Positions 41,649-51,203 of a stretch of DNA of 64,000 nucleotides are shown piece by piece (the first letter of the stretch is position 1; each line of letters begins with the position of its first letter). Position numbers and translations under genes: made by a program. Location of the stretch: positions 24,113 through 88,112 of the forward strand of contig CAZLOE010000001.1 of assembly GCA_964561115.1 (NCBI GenBank). Direction: 5' to 3'. This DNA is from CAZBSE01 sp964561115 (GTDB lineage Bacteria > Actinomycetota > Humimicrobiia > Humimicrobiales > Humimicrobiaceae). The notes under the pieces were generated by a model. The model was not told where the DNA came from, ran no database searches, and worked only from the letters and a program-made list of their open reading frames with translations.

Positions 41649-43577
41649 ATGGCGAAAGCAGTAGGAATTGATTTGGGAACAACTAATTCATGTATTGCTG
41701 TTATGGAAGGCGGAAAGCCTACGGTTATAACCAACAGCGAGGGCAACAGGACTACGCCTTCTGTAGTAAGCCTGACAAAAAAGGGTGAGCGGCTGGTAGG
41801 GCAGCTGGCTAAAAGGCAGGCAGCTTTAAACCCGGAAAATACTATTTATTCTATAAAAAGATTTATAGGTAGAAAGTATAGTGAGGTTGAAAGTGAGAGA
41901 AAGATAGTATCATACGAAGTAGAGAAAGGAAGAAATGGTCTGGCGGAAGTAGAAATAGGAGGTAAGAGCCATACGCCGGAGGAGATATCGGCAATGATAC
42001 TTCAGAAATTAAAAAGGGATGCAGAAAGTTATCTTGGAACCAGTATTACAGATGCTGTAATTACTGTTCCCGCTTATTTTAATGATGCCCAGAGACAGGC
42101 GACCAAGAACGCAGGAAAAATTGCAGGGCTTAATGTGCTGCGAATAATCAATGAACCAACAGCAGCATCGCTGGCTTACGGGCTTGAGAAGAAAAAAGAA
42201 GAAAAGATATTGGTATTTGACCTGGGAGGAGGGACATTTGATGTTTCCCTTCTGGAAGTCGGAGAAGGCGTATTTGAAGTAAAGGCAAGTCACGGTGATA
42301 TGCATCTTGGTGGAGATGATTATGATGACAGGATCATGAACTATGTTGCTGATGAATTTAAGAAGGACCAGGGGATTGATTTAAGAAAGGACAAACAGGC
42401 ACTGCAGAGATTGATAGAGGCATCAGAGAAGGCAAAGACAGAATTGTCTACGGTAATGGAAACTAATATAAGTCTCCCTTTTATAACCGCAGATGCTGAT
42501 GGTCCCAAGCATCTTGATGTAAAGATAACCAGGGCTAAATTTGAACAGCTGACAGCAGATCTCACAGACAGGTGTAAAGGACCTCTGGAGAAAGCCCTAA
42601 AAGATTCTGGATTAAAAAAAGCTGATATTGATGAGGTGATACTTGTAGGTGGAGCAACCAGAATGCCGGTTATACAGAAGCTGGTCAAGGATTATACAGG
42701 CAAGGAACCCAATAAAAGTGTAAATCCCGATGAAGTGGTCGCAGTAGGTGCAGCTATCCAGGCAGGGATATTAAAAGGAGATGTTAAGGATGTGGTACTT
42801 CTGGATGTGACGCCGCTTTCTCTTGGTATTGAGACTCTGGGAGGTGTAATGACCAGGTTGATTGAAAAGAACACCACCATTCCTACCAAAAAAAGTGAGA
42901 TATTTACCACCGCAGCTGATAATCAGACCAGCGTTGATATTCATGTTCTACAGGGGGAGCGTGATATGGCAGGGGATAATAAGACAATAGGAAGATTTAG
43001 ACTGGATGGGATTCCACCTGCCCCCAGGGGTATTCCGCAGATAGAGGTTACATTTGATATTGATGCAAACGGAATTGTAAATGTTTCTGCTAAGGACACT
43101 ACTACCGGGAAAGAACAGAAAATTACCATTACTGCGACATCACACTTAACTGATGAAGAAATAGAGAAGATGGTCAATGAAGCGAAAGAACATGCAGAAG
43201 AAGATAAGAAAAAGCGGACGATCGTGGATGTTAGAAATAATGCTGATAGCTTGATTTATGCTAGTGAAAAGTTGATTAGAGATATTGGCAGCAAGGCTCC
43301 TGAAGATTTGAAAAAGAGCATTGAGGATCAGGTAAAAGTTTTAAGAAAGAGTATGGAATCCGAAAATGCTGAAGAGATAAAGAAGGAGACAGAGAAATTA
43401 CAGAACCTTCAGAATGAGCTGTCGCAGAGGCTGTATGCACAGGCCGGTTCGGGAGCAGGTGCTGGGCCGGGAGGTTCCGGAGCAGGAGGCCAAAAAGCTG
43501 AAGGCAAGCAGGCAGGCAATGGAGAAGAAGATGTAATTGATGCTGAATTTGAAGAAAAAGATGATGAAAAAAAATAA
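41649..43577 (+). CDS. dnaK: Hsp70 chaperone DnaK
   Basis: 642 residues. ATPase domain: AVGIDLGTTNSCIAVMEGG start, NEPTAASLAYGL, FDLGGGTFDVSLLE, VGGATRMPVI. Substrate domain: PLSLGIETLGGVMTRLI, then the alpha lid. C-terminal Gly/Ala-rich linker and the closing DVIDAEFEEKDD peptide. Ribosome site AAAGGA. Second gene of the chaperone operon. Notably no grpE follows; hsp20 stands there instead. The nucleotide exchange factor must be encoded elsewhere. Confidence 0.98.
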   Translation: MAKAVGIDLGTTNSCIAVMEGGKPTVITNSEGNRTTPSVVSLTKKGERLVGQLAKRQAALNPENTIYSIKRFIGRKYSEVESERKIVSYEVEKGRNGLAEVEIGGKSHTPEEISAMILQKLKRDAESYLGTSITDAVITVPAYFNDAQRQATKNAGKIAGLNVLRIINEPTAASLAYGLEKKKEEKILVFDLGGGTFDVSLLEVGEGVFEVKASHGDMHLGGDDYDDRIMNYVADEFKKDQGIDLRKDKQALQRLIEASEKAKTELSTVMETNISLPFITADADGPKHLDVKITRAKFEQLTADLTDRCKGPLEKALKDSGLKKADIDEVILVGGATRMPVIQKLVKDYTGKEPNKSVNPDEVVAVGAAIQAGILKGDVKDVVLLDVTPLSLGIETLGGVMTRLIEKNTTIPTKKSEIFTTAADNQTSVDIHVLQGERDMAGDNKTIGRFRLDGIPPAPRGIPQIEVTFDIDANGIVNVSAKDTTTGKEQKITITATSHLTDEEIEKMVNEAKEHAEEDKKKRTIVDVRNNADSLIYASEKLIRDIGSKAPEDLKKSIEDQVKVLRKSMESENAEEIKKETEKLQNLQNELSQRLYAQAGSGAGAGPGGSGAGGQKAEGKQAGNGEEDVIDAEFEEKDDEKK

Positions 43578-43617
43578 TGAATTGATTTATGGATAAGTTT
43601 TTAAGGAGGTGATATAG

Positions 43618-44055
43618 ATGCCGATAGTAAGATGGGATCCGTTTAGTGATATGATTCAGTTACGTGACGAGATAGGTAGATGGTTTGAAGGAGTGTCAGA
43701 GAGAGGAAAAGATAGGAAATCTGCAGTGTGGGCTCCTGATGTGGACATCAAAGAGACTGATAAAGAAGTGCAGATAAAAGCGGATTTACCGGGTATGAAA
43801 TTGGAGGATATCGACGTCTCTGTAGATGATAACCAACTGCTGATCAAGGGAGAAAGAAAAACAGAAAGAGAAGAAAAGGAAAAAGACTATATTAGAGTGG
43901 AAAGAAGTTACGGATCATTCTACAGGTCATTTAATATTGGAGTTCCGGTAAAGGCAGATGAAATAAAGGCCTCTTATAAAAACGGTGTACTGGAAATCAA
44001 TCTACCTAAAGCTGAGGTTAAGAAACCAAAGAAGATAGAGATAAGTTCCAAATAA
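43618..44055 (+). CDS. Small heat-shock protein Hsp20 (alpha-crystallin)
   Basis: 145 residues. The alpha-crystallin domain covers about 38-130: APDVDIKETDKEVQIKADLP, then GMKLEDIDVSVDDNQLLIKG, ERSYGSFYRSFNI and the beta9 segment ASYKNGVLEINLPK, with the C-terminal KPKKIEIS tail (I-x-I). It holds unfolding proteins for DnaK/ClpB. Excellent AAGGAGG ribosome site. It sits between dnaK and dnaJ, where grpE is found in many actinobacteria. Confidence 0.96.
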   Translation: MPIVRWDPFSDMIQLRDEIGRWFEGVSERGKDRKSAVWAPDVDIKETDKEVQIKADLPGMKLEDIDVSVDDNQLLIKGERKTEREEKEKDYIRVERSYGSFYRSFNIGVPVKADEIKASYKNGVLEINLPKAEVKKPKKIEISSK

Positions 44056-44084
44056 CAGGGTTTCTTAATCGGTAAAATGTATAC

Positions 44085-44128
44085 TATAATGCTTGCCCAT
44101 AGCTTGATTTTAGAAGTTATGGGCAGGC
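44085..44128 (+). promoter_or_regulatory. Hairpin with upstream TATAAT between hsp20 and dnaJ
   Basis: Stem arms TGCCCATAGCTT (44094-44105) and AAGTTATGGGCA (44114-44125) pair over 12 bp with one G-U and an 8-nt loop; the outer bases GCT/GGC extend it to 15. A TATAAT at 44085-44090 precedes it with a poor -35. No T-run follows, so it is not a clean terminator. It may trim or attenuate the operon message, or start a dnaJ-specific transcript. Confidence 0.6.
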
Positions 44129-44159
44129 GTGTTTATAGAATGATTATAGGCGAATACAA

Positions 44160-45143
44160 ATGGTTGAATATAAGGATTATTACAAAATATTAGGTGTAAG
44201 CAAAAACACATCACAGGATGAAATAAAAAAGGCTTTCAGGAAGCTGGCGAGAAAATACCACCCTGATGCCAATCCAAACAATCCGGAAGCTGAAGAAAAA
44301 TTTAAGGAAATAGGGGAAGCGTATGAGGTGTTGGGAAATCCTCAGAAGAGGTCCAAATATGATCAGCTTGGTGCAAACTGGAAACAATATTCGCGTGCTG
44401 GTGCAGGATGGCCAGGCGGAGGCGGAAGGACATATACCTATGACTTCGGAGGAAGAGGTTTTAGCTTTGATGATATTGGAAGCGGGTTTTCCGATTTCTT
44501 TGAAATGTTTTTTGGAAGAGGTGCTGATGAAAGATTTTCTGGCTTTGGCCGGAGTGATAGTTCACAATACGGTAGAAGTACCCGCACCAATATGCAGAAA
44601 GGCCAGGACATGCAGTCAGAACTTAGTATAACCCTGAGGGAAGCTTATACCGGCACCCAGAGGTCACTGAGATTACAGAAGGAGGGTAGAACCAGAGCAG
44701 TAAATGTGAAAATACCAAAAGGAATTAAAGATGGTGGAAAGATAAGACTGGCCGGGGAAGGTGCAGGTAGTCCTACTGGCGGTCCGGCTGGAGACCTGTA
44801 TCTTTTGGTAAATATTGCCGGTCATAACTTTTTTATCAGAAAAGAGGACGATCTGTACTGTGAAGTACCTGTTACCATAAAGGAAGCCTACTACGGCTCA
44901 AAGATAGATGTGCCGACTTTTGACGGCAAGGTAATGGTAAAAGTCCCGCCAAAGACCCAGGGAGGGAAGACGTTAAGACTCAAGGGAAAAGGTATGCCGA
45001 AGTTAAGAAAAGGCGGTTATGGAGATCTTTATCTAAAGATAAGGCTGGTACTGCCGGAAAAATTAAGTGGTGAGCAAAAAAAGAATTTTGATAAATTTGC
45101 CGAGAGTTTGGATGAGAACCCAAGGGATAGTATTATTGTATGA
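44160..45143 (+). CDS. DnaJ-family co-chaperone, zinc-finger-less (CbpA/DnaJ2 type)
   Basis: 327 residues. J-domain at 1-70 with the HPD motif in RKYHPDANPN, then a Gly/Phe-rich linker (about 75-150), then two peptide-binding C-terminal domains (from about 160). The CxxCxGxG zinc finger of classical DnaJ is absent, so it is the type II/CbpA-like form. It stimulates DnaK ATPase and delivers substrates. Follows hsp20 after a 104-bp gap with a strong hairpin and precedes clpB by 31 bp. Confidence 0.95.
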   Translation: MVEYKDYYKILGVSKNTSQDEIKKAFRKLARKYHPDANPNNPEAEEKFKEIGEAYEVLGNPQKRSKYDQLGANWKQYSRAGAGWPGGGGRTYTYDFGGRGFSFDDIGSGFSDFFEMFFGRGADERFSGFGRSDSSQYGRSTRTNMQKGQDMQSELSITLREAYTGTQRSLRLQKEGRTRAVNVKIPKGIKDGGKIRLAGEGAGSPTGGPAGDLYLLVNIAGHNFFIRKEDDLYCEVPVTIKEAYYGSKIDVPTFDGKVMVKVPPKTQGGKTLRLKGKGMPKLRKGGYGDLYLKIRLVLPEKLSGEQKKNFDKFAESLDENPRDSIIV

Positions 45144-45174
45144 TTTTTAATATAAACGGGAGTGATTTAAAAAT

Positions 45175-47769
45175 ATGCAGATAGATAAATTTACTATAAA
45201 AGCACAGGAACTTCTGTCACAGGCCCAGAGAATTGTATCTGAAAATGGGCATCAGGCTATCGATGATATTCATCTGATGTCTGCCATGCTGGAGCAGAAG
45301 GACGGAATAGTCATACCTATTTTTAAAAAACTGGAGGTCAGTATCGATGAGTTTACAGCCAAAATAAACAGTGAGCTGACAGAACAGACAAAAGTATCCG
45401 GGCAGACAGCTCAGGTTTATATGAGCCCCCGGTTAAACAATATATTAAACGGCGCCTTCAGCGAAGCGGAACAATTAAATGATGAATACGTTTCGACTGA
45501 GCACATTTTGATATCTCTGGCCCAGAGTGATGGGAAAGTGGGGCAGTTGCTGAAGCAGTATGGTGTCACCAAAGATAAAATATATAAGATACTGGTAAGC
45601 ATAAGAGGAAGCCAGAGAGTTACTGATCAGAATCCTGAAGATAAATATCAGCCGCTCAAGAAGTTTGGAAAGGATATAACTTCCCTGGCAGCAAAAGGAA
45701 AACTTGATCCGGTCATAGGAAGAGATGATGAAATAAGAAGAGTGATACAGGTGCTTTCCAGGAGGACTAAAAATAATCCTGTACTTATAGGTGACCCCGG
45801 TGTGGGGAAGACGGCTATTGTAGAAGGTCTGGCAAATAGAATAGTGCTTGGAGATATTCCCGAGAGCCTAAAAGATAAAAAAGTAATAGCGCTTGATATG
45901 GGAGCTCTGGTAGCCGGGTCTAAATACAGGGGTGAGTTTGAAGACAGGTTGAAGGCGGTTCTGAAAGAAATATCAAAGTCCCAGGGACGTATAATACTGT
46001 TTTTAGATGAACTCCATACAATAGTAGGAGCAGGAGCAGCAGAAGGTGCTGTAGATGCTTCAAATATGTTAAAGCCCATGCTTGCACGAGGTGAACTACA
46101 TGCTATTGGAGCAACTACCATTGACGAGTACAGAAAGTACATCGAAAAGGATGCTGCGCTTGAAAGGAGATTTCAGCCAATCCAGATAAACGAGCCTTCG
46201 GTAGAAGATACCATTTCAATACTTAGGGGGCTCAGGGAAAAGTATGAAGTGCATCACGGGGTCAGAATAAAAGATGCTGCGCTGGTATCTGCAGCAATTC
46301 TTTCAGATAGATATATATCCGACAGGTTTCTGCCTGATAAGGCCATTGACCTGATTGATGAAGCTGCTTCAAGATTAAGAATTGAAATAGACAGCATGCC
46401 CACTGAGATCGATGAAGTTGAAAGAAAAATAAAACAGCTTGAGATCGAGATACAGGCATTAAAGAAGGAGAAAGACAAGGCTTCTGCAGCCAGGATGGAA
46501 AAACTAAAAAAAGAGCTTTCTGGTCTCAGGGAAAAAAGCAGTGCAATGAAAATCCACTGGGAGCAGGAAAAGGAGATAATTGAAAATATAAGAAATATAA
46601 AAGAAGAGATTGAAAAGGCAAAGACAGATGCAGAACAGGCGGAAAGGGAAGCAGACCTTCAGAAAGCGGCAGAATTAAAGTATGGAAAACTGCTGGAGCT
46701 TAAGAAAAAGTTAGATAAGGAGAATAAAAAGCTGGAACAGCTGCAAAAGGGTCAGAAGATGCTGAAAGAAGAAGTGGATGAAGAAGATATAGCAGAAACG
46801 GTTTCCAAGTGGACAGGAATCCCAGTCACAAGACTGGTAGAAGCGGAAATCGATAAACTGATTCATATGGAAGAAAGATTAAAGCAGAGAGTCGTGGGGC
46901 AGGATGAAGCCATATCTGTGATCTCCAATGCCATAAGAAGAGCAAGAGCAGGCCTTCAGGATCCCAACCGTCCTATTGGTTCCTTTATATTCCTGGGTCC
47001 GACCGGAGTAGGCAAGACCGAACTTTCAAAAGCTCTGGCGGAGTTCCTGTTCGATAGTGAAAGAGCAATGGTAAGAATAGATATGTCGGAGTATATGGAA
47101 AAACATACGGTATCAAGACTTATCGGCGCCCCTCCGGGGTATGTCGGTTATGAAGAAGGAGGATATCTTACGGAAGCGGTTAGAAGAAAACCTTACAGTG
47201 TCATACTTTTAGATGAAATAGAGAAGGCACACAGCGATGTTTTTAATATATTGCTTCAGATAATGGATGACGGCAGGCTGACGGACGGGCACGGGAGGAC
47301 GGTTGATTTTAAAAACACGGTAATAATAATGACTTCAAACATAGGGAGCCAGTGGATAACTGAACTGGGAGACAAGGACGAGGAGGAAATGAGAAAGAGG
47401 ATCACTGAAGCAATGAAGGATAATTTCAAACCGGAATTTTTAAACAGGGTTGACGATATAGTCATATTCCACAGGCTGGGAGTGGATGAGATAGCAAAGA
47501 TTGTTGAGATCCAGATCAAAGACCTAAAAAAGATCTTAAAAAACAAGAAGTTAAGCATAAGTATAACGGATAAGGCAAAAAAACTGCTGGCTAAGGAAGG
47601 ATTTGATCCCGTCTACGGAGCAAGGCCGCTGAAAAGGGTAATACAGAATAAAGTTCAGAATGTGCTGGCTATGAAGCTATTGAACGGTGAAGTAAAAGAG
47701 GGAGATAAGGTAACGGTCGATGTGACCGGACCGGAAGGAAGGCTGCTGGATTTTAGGATTAAAAAGTAA
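45175..47769 (+). CDS. clpB: AAA+ disaggregase ClpB
   Basis: 864 residues. N-domain (1-145), NBD1 with GDPGVGKTA and the YRGEFEDRLK pore segment, a coiled-coil M-domain (about 400-520, KKEKDKASAARMEKLKK), NBD2 with GPTGVGKTE and GYVGYEEGG, and the D2-small domain. The M-domain marks it as ClpB rather than ClpC/A. It pulls apart aggregates together with DnaK and DnaJ of the same operon. Being last in a HspR-led operon is the actinobacterial pattern. Ribosome site weak (GGGAGTG). Confidence 0.97.
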   Translation: MQIDKFTIKAQELLSQAQRIVSENGHQAIDDIHLMSAMLEQKDGIVIPIFKKLEVSIDEFTAKINSELTEQTKVSGQTAQVYMSPRLNNILNGAFSEAEQLNDEYVSTEHILISLAQSDGKVGQLLKQYGVTKDKIYKILVSIRGSQRVTDQNPEDKYQPLKKFGKDITSLAAKGKLDPVIGRDDEIRRVIQVLSRRTKNNPVLIGDPGVGKTAIVEGLANRIVLGDIPESLKDKKVIALDMGALVAGSKYRGEFEDRLKAVLKEISKSQGRIILFLDELHTIVGAGAAEGAVDASNMLKPMLARGELHAIGATTIDEYRKYIEKDAALERRFQPIQINEPSVEDTISILRGLREKYEVHHGVRIKDAALVSAAILSDRYISDRFLPDKAIDLIDEAASRLRIEIDSMPTEIDEVERKIKQLEIEIQALKKEKDKASAARMEKLKKELSGLREKSSAMKIHWEQEKEIIENIRNIKEEIEKAKTDAEQAEREADLQKAAELKYGKLLELKKKLDKENKKLEQLQKGQKMLKEEVDEEDIAETVSKWTGIPVTRLVEAEIDKLIHMEERLKQRVVGQDEAISVISNAIRRARAGLQDPNRPIGSFIFLGPTGVGKTELSKALAEFLFDSERAMVRIDMSEYMEKHTVSRLIGAPPGYVGYEEGGYLTEAVRRKPYSVILLDEIEKAHSDVFNILLQIMDDGRLTDGHGRTVDFKNTVIIMTSNIGSQWITELGDKDEEEMRKRITEAMKDNFKPEFLNRVDDIVIFHRLGVDEIAKIVEIQIKDLKKILKNKKLSISITDKAKKLLAKEGFDPVYGARPLKRVIQNKVQNVLAMKLLNGEVKEGDKVTVDVTGPEGRLLDFRIKK

Positions 47770-47810
47770 TAAAGTTTTATATAATACAAAATCAAAGGAG
47801 GCGAATTTAG

Positions 47811-48254
47811 GTGAAGAGATTTTTAATGGCTTTCTTAGCTATCACTGTTCTGCTTCTTTTAGCGGCATGTAATACGCAAGCAACAACTACAACAGATACT
47901 TCAACTTCAACAGGCCAGGAGGCTACTGATGTTACCGGCGAGTGGAGCGGTGACTGGCATAGGAGCGATGGAGGCGAGGAAGGTACCCTATCATCTACTT
48001 TGACCCAAAGTGGCAGTTCGCTGGTTGGTGATATGACTTTCACCAGCACCACATTTTCGTATAGCCAGGATACTACTATATCAGGGAGTGTCGAGGGTAA
48101 TGATATAGTCTTTGGCATGGCTATAGGAGGTGAAGACGATTCAATAGTGACCATTGATTTTGAAGGAACAATTTCAGAAGATGGTAATCAGATGAGCGGA
48201 GAATATTCTATGTCCACAGGTTATACAGGTACCTGGAGTGTAACAAAAGAATAG
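47811..48254 (+). CDS. Small lipoprotein, beta-rich
   Basis: 147 residues. Signal peptide with lipobox LAAC (Cys20) and a Thr/Ser-rich linker (about 22-40). The C-terminal domain (GEWSGDWHRSDGGEEG, SSLVGDMTF, GEYSMSTGYTGTWSVTKE) has the repeating G-x-W/x-G pattern of small lipocalin-like or beta-barrel lipoproteins. Start GTG with AAGGAGG at good spacing. It sits 41 bp behind clpB and could ride on the heat-shock transcript as an envelope component; function unknown. Confidence 0.8.
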   Translation: MKRFLMAFLAITVLLLLAACNTQATTTTDTSTSTGQEATDVTGEWSGDWHRSDGGEEGTLSSTLTQSGSSLVGDMTFTSTTFSYSQDTTISGSVEGNDIVFGMAIGGEDDSIVTIDFEGTISEDGNQMSGEYSMSTGYTGTWSVTKE

Positions 48255-48287
48255 TAAATTATTTCTTTAGTTAAATCATTAAAAAGA

Positions 48288-49079
48288 TTAGTGCTCCTCT
48301 TTTGAAAGTTCGGAATCTACAAGATTTTCTTCTTCTCCTGTGCCGAACAGATCATCTGCTTCACTGGCCAGTTCCAGAAACTCTTTTTTCAGAGCATCAT
48401 TTATGTTACTAATGATCTTTTTATGAACTCCGGGATCTGCAAAATCCTTAAACTCCTGCATTATATTTTCTGCAATAGGATTGATGGGCTCTCCTATAAA
48501 TATATGTATTTTTCTAAAAGAATTGATGATAATTGAGATTATCCCCCTGCTTATCCTATTTTTCCAGACCCATTTTTTACTTTCAGGGCTTATATTTGTA
48601 TTATGCATATAGACAGGGATTATGGGGAGCTTTGTCTTGTAACTGAAATAAGCAGCTCCTTTGTAAAACTCTTTAAAACCGCCTTTTTTATTAAGCATTC
48701 CTTCCGGGAATATTCCAAAAAAGACATTTTTATTTTTGGATATGTTAAAAAGTTCCTTAAAGCTTTTTATATTTTTAAAAGACTGTTTTTTAAAGACAGG
48801 TACACAGTTTGCAAATTTTCTCATAAAAAAACTTGATATCCAGTTACCGAAGTTTTCGCTTTCTGCTATAAAAAATATTTTTTTCCTGATTGCAGAAAGA
48901 AGTATTATAGGGTCTGCATCTACAGTATGATTTATGGCCAGTATTACAGATTTATCACTGGGCAGCTTTTTAGGGTTGATAACCCTGGCCCTGGAAAAAA
49001 TTTTATAGAAGTTTATAAATAATATCCTGGGGATACTGTAGAAGAAATCAGATATTTTTTTGATTAGATTGTGTATCAT
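48288..49079 (-). CDS. 1-acyl-glycerol-3-phosphate acyltransferase-like (PlsC family)
   Basis: 263 residues. PlsC motif I AINHTVDADPIIL (N-H-x4-D), motif II near the RKFANCVPVFKK segment, motif III FPEGMLNKKGGFKEFYKGAA and motif IV PIIPVYM. Normal size for the family. It likely adds the second acyl chain to lysophosphatidate, after PlsY (40285). It is membrane-associated through a hydrophobic N-terminal segment. The 30-residue acidic C-terminal tail (AEEADDLFGTGEEEN-like) is unusual but not diagnostic. Confidence 0.9.
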   Translation of the reverse strand: MIHNLIKKISDFFYSIPRILFINFYKIFSRARVINPKKLPSDKSVILAINHTVDADPIILLSAIRKKIFFIAESENFGNWISSFFMRKFANCVPVFKKQSFKNIKSFKELFNISKNKNVFFGIFPEGMLNKKGGFKEFYKGAAYFSYKTKLPIIPVYMHNTNISPESKKWVWKNRISRGIISIIINSFRKIHIFIGEPINPIAENIMQEFKDFADPGVHKKIISNINDALKKEFLELASEADDLFGTGEEENLVDSELSKEEH

Positions 49080-49178
49080 CTTTATGAAAAAATAATTATA
49101 AAAGACAGATTTTAAATACTTATAGTGAATTATATAGTTTTAATTTAAAAAATTCTACTTTATTGACAAACTCTTTCA

Positions 49179-49634
49179 TTATAGATTCGTAAAAGTGTTC
49201 TTGATATTAAGATAGTGAGTACCTCTCCAGTAATATTTATCGCATTTTTTACAATACATAAAATTTTTCTGTGTCTTGTATACATAAGGCGGAACCTTAT
49301 TTTTAACATCTTCCTTTTTTACTCCGGCCAGCCTGCAGTTGCACTCTATACATCTTATAAGATTGGGTTTTAAGGAAAGACCAAGTTCTGACCGGATCTG
49401 TTCCAGCTGATTTTTTAGTTTGTCGTCCCTGATAAGTAAATATTTTATGGTGCCATTCTTAAATTCTTTTCGGGTAAGCATTAAAGAATCCCTGGTCAGG
49501 ACAGCCCTGCCGGTTTTTACTGCTTTTTTTATTATTTCATCATCTGTGGCGGTATTTTTATAGAGTACGTCATAACCTGCCATGCGCAGGTATCTGGCAA
49601 GTTTTCCCACCATTATGTCTGCTATAAATTTCAT
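49179..49634 (-). CDS. Mut7-C domain protein (PIN-like RNase fold with zinc ribbon)
   Basis: 151 residues. The Mut7-C domain begins FIADIMVGKLARYLRMAGYD, then GRAVLTRDSLML, the acidic residues of a PIN-like nuclease fold. The C-terminal part is a zinc ribbon with CIECNCRL and CKKCDKYYWRGTHY. The family is named for C. elegans Mut-7 and is predicted to be RNA-processing; no bacterial substrate is established. Its start is 2 bp from the YihY gene stop, the same strand, so they are co-transcribed. Confidence 0.9.
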   Translation of the reverse strand: MKFIADIMVGKLARYLRMAGYDVLYKNTATDDEIIKKAVKTGRAVLTRDSLMLTRKEFKNGTIKYLLIRDDKLKNQLEQIRSELGLSLKPNLIRCIECNCRLAGVKKEDVKNKVPPYVYKTQKNFMYCKKCDKYYWRGTHYLNIKNTFTNL

Positions 49635-49636
49635 AT

Positions 49637-50488
49637 TTAAGCTGTGGCTATATCCAATGAGTTGACCTCAGCACCGATCAGAAAGATATAACTTGATATG
49701 TAGATCCAGAGTAAAAAACCGATTATGGAACCTACTGATCCGTAAGCCAGTTCAAAGTTTGCAAATCTGTTTATGAAAAAGATAAAAATATGCTTTGATA
49801 TTTCCCATAAAAATGCTGCGATCAGGGCCCCTTTGTATATATGATGTTTAAAGTGGGTCTTCCTATTGGTCCCAAAGAAATAAACAATACCAAAAATCGC
49901 GAAATTAAGTAAAAGCCCCAGAAAAATAGATATATATCTTAACAGAAAAGTTGATAAGGATTCGCTTAAATCAAAGAAACCTATGACTGTATTTGTAAGA
50001 TAGAAAAGGGCTGTAGATAAAAGAAAAGATAAAAATATTATTATAAAGGTCAGAGTGATTATTAGAAATCCGAAGATCTTTTGTTTCCAGTACCTTCGCT
50101 GCGATTTTGTTTTATATACCCTATTGAGGGAAAACTGTATTGAGTCAAAAACATATGTGGCTATTATTACCAGAAAAATAAAACCTATAATACCGATACT
50201 GGTCCTGTTTTCTATAATTTTTTCAATATTTGACTCCGTAAAACTATATATAATGGGGATTCTTTCTTCTACAAAACCAAGTATTGTAGTTTGGATATCG
50301 AGTCTGTCAATAAAGATACCGGATAAAGAGATAAATATTAAAATAAGAGGGAAGACAGAAAATAGGAAATAAAAGGCGATTGATGAGGCCATAATAGGAC
50401 AGCCGTCTGATATAAACTTTTTTGACAGTCTCTTCAGATACCTGAAAGTGTTTATAAAAAAAAGTCTTATTTTACTCATCCGGCGCAA
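49637..50488 (-). CDS. YihY/BrkB family inner-membrane protein
   Basis: 283 residues with six hydrophobic helices. The family block CPIMASSIAFYFLFSVFPLILIF is present (described from its last 18 residues), then VLGFVEER, the FDSIQFSLNRVYKTKSQRRYW loop, and a C-terminal NFELAYGSVGSIIGFLLWIY segment. Formerly called ribonuclease BN, a name now dropped; the role is unknown, perhaps transport or envelope. The gene lies upstream of the Mut7-C gene with 2 bp between and 16 bp after mgtC. Confidence 0.92.
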   Translation of the reverse strand: MRRMSKIRLFFINTFRYLKRLSKKFISDGCPIMASSIAFYFLFSVFPLILIFISLSGIFIDRLDIQTTILGFVEERIPIIYSFTESNIEKIIENRTSIGIIGFIFLVIIATYVFDSIQFSLNRVYKTKSQRRYWKQKIFGFLIITLTFIIIFLSFLLSTALFYLTNTVIGFFDLSESLSTFLLRYISIFLGLLLNFAIFGIVYFFGTNRKTHFKHHIYKGALIAAFLWEISKHIFIFFINRFANFELAYGSVGSIIGFLLWIYISSYIFLIGAEVNSLDIATA

Positions 50489-50504
50489 ATTATAAGATAA
50501 ATCA

Positions 50505-51203
50505 TTAGTTAATAGTAATTTTTTTAATCTCTTTAAACTTACTGAGTTCTTTAATTATATGTGAGGGAAGTTCGGAATCCTTGCTTAACAGATTGAAAGT
50601 ATAAATTTTTTTATTATTTTCATCATCAAATTCATATTTTTTGCTTTTTATATATACGGATATTCTTTTAAAAAGACTTAACATTTTATTTAGATCTTTA
50701 AAATTTTCTGAAACGGTTATTCTCACTATATAATTTGGCAGCTTTATAACTTTATCTTCGATGTATTTTAAAATGCTCAAAGTAACAAAACCAAGGATAG
50801 TTGCCAGTACTGCAAGGTAATACAGCTTGGTACCAAGTGCTATACCTATTGAAGCCACTATCCATATACTGGCAGCGGTGGCCACCCCCTTTATAAGTGT
50901 GCCCTGCCTGAAGATGACTCCTGCTCCTATGAATCCGATCCCGGCTACAATACCTGCAGCTACTCTGGAAGGGTCGACACCTGCAAGTGACGAAAACCCT
51001 AAATAGGATACTATAGTAAAGACTGTTGAGCCCAGGCATACCAGAGCGTGGGTCCTAAGACCTGCCGGTCTTTCTGCTTTTTCCCTCTGAAAACCTATTA
51101 ATCCTCCAAAAATCAGAGCGAGAAAGCAGGGCATCAGAATATCAGAGATGAAAAAAATATAGTCAAATTGTATTTCTGATAGAAGCTTTTGGCCAAGTCC
51201 CAT
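50505..51203 (-). CDS. MgtC/SapB family membrane protein
   Basis: 232 residues. N-terminal membrane domain of four or five helices with the signature GGLIGFQREKAERPAGLRTH (about 38-57), then VAAGIVAGIGFIGAG and LIKGVATAASIWIVASIG. C-terminal ACT-like cytoplasmic domain (about 150-232). In pathogens MgtC inhibits the ATP synthase and helps survival at low Mg2+; environmental relatives are less studied. First gene of the leftward group mgtC-yihY-mut7C. Confidence 0.93.
   Translation of the reverse strand: MGLGQKLLSEIQFDYIFFISDILMPCFLALIFGGLIGFQREKAERPAGLRTHALVCLGSTVFTIVSYLGFSSLAGVDPSRVAAGIVAGIGFIGAGVIFRQGTLIKGVATAASIWIVASIGIALGTKLYYLAVLATILGFVTLSILKYIEDKVIKLPNYIVRITVSENFKDLNKMLSLFKRISVYIKSKKYEFDDENNKKIYTFNLLSKDSELPSHIIKELSKFKEIKKITIN

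Noticed and set aside
43578..44159. A degenerate grpE between dnaK and dnaJ
   Set aside because: The space is filled by an intact hsp20 and a 104-bp spacer; no GrpE-like residues in any frame.
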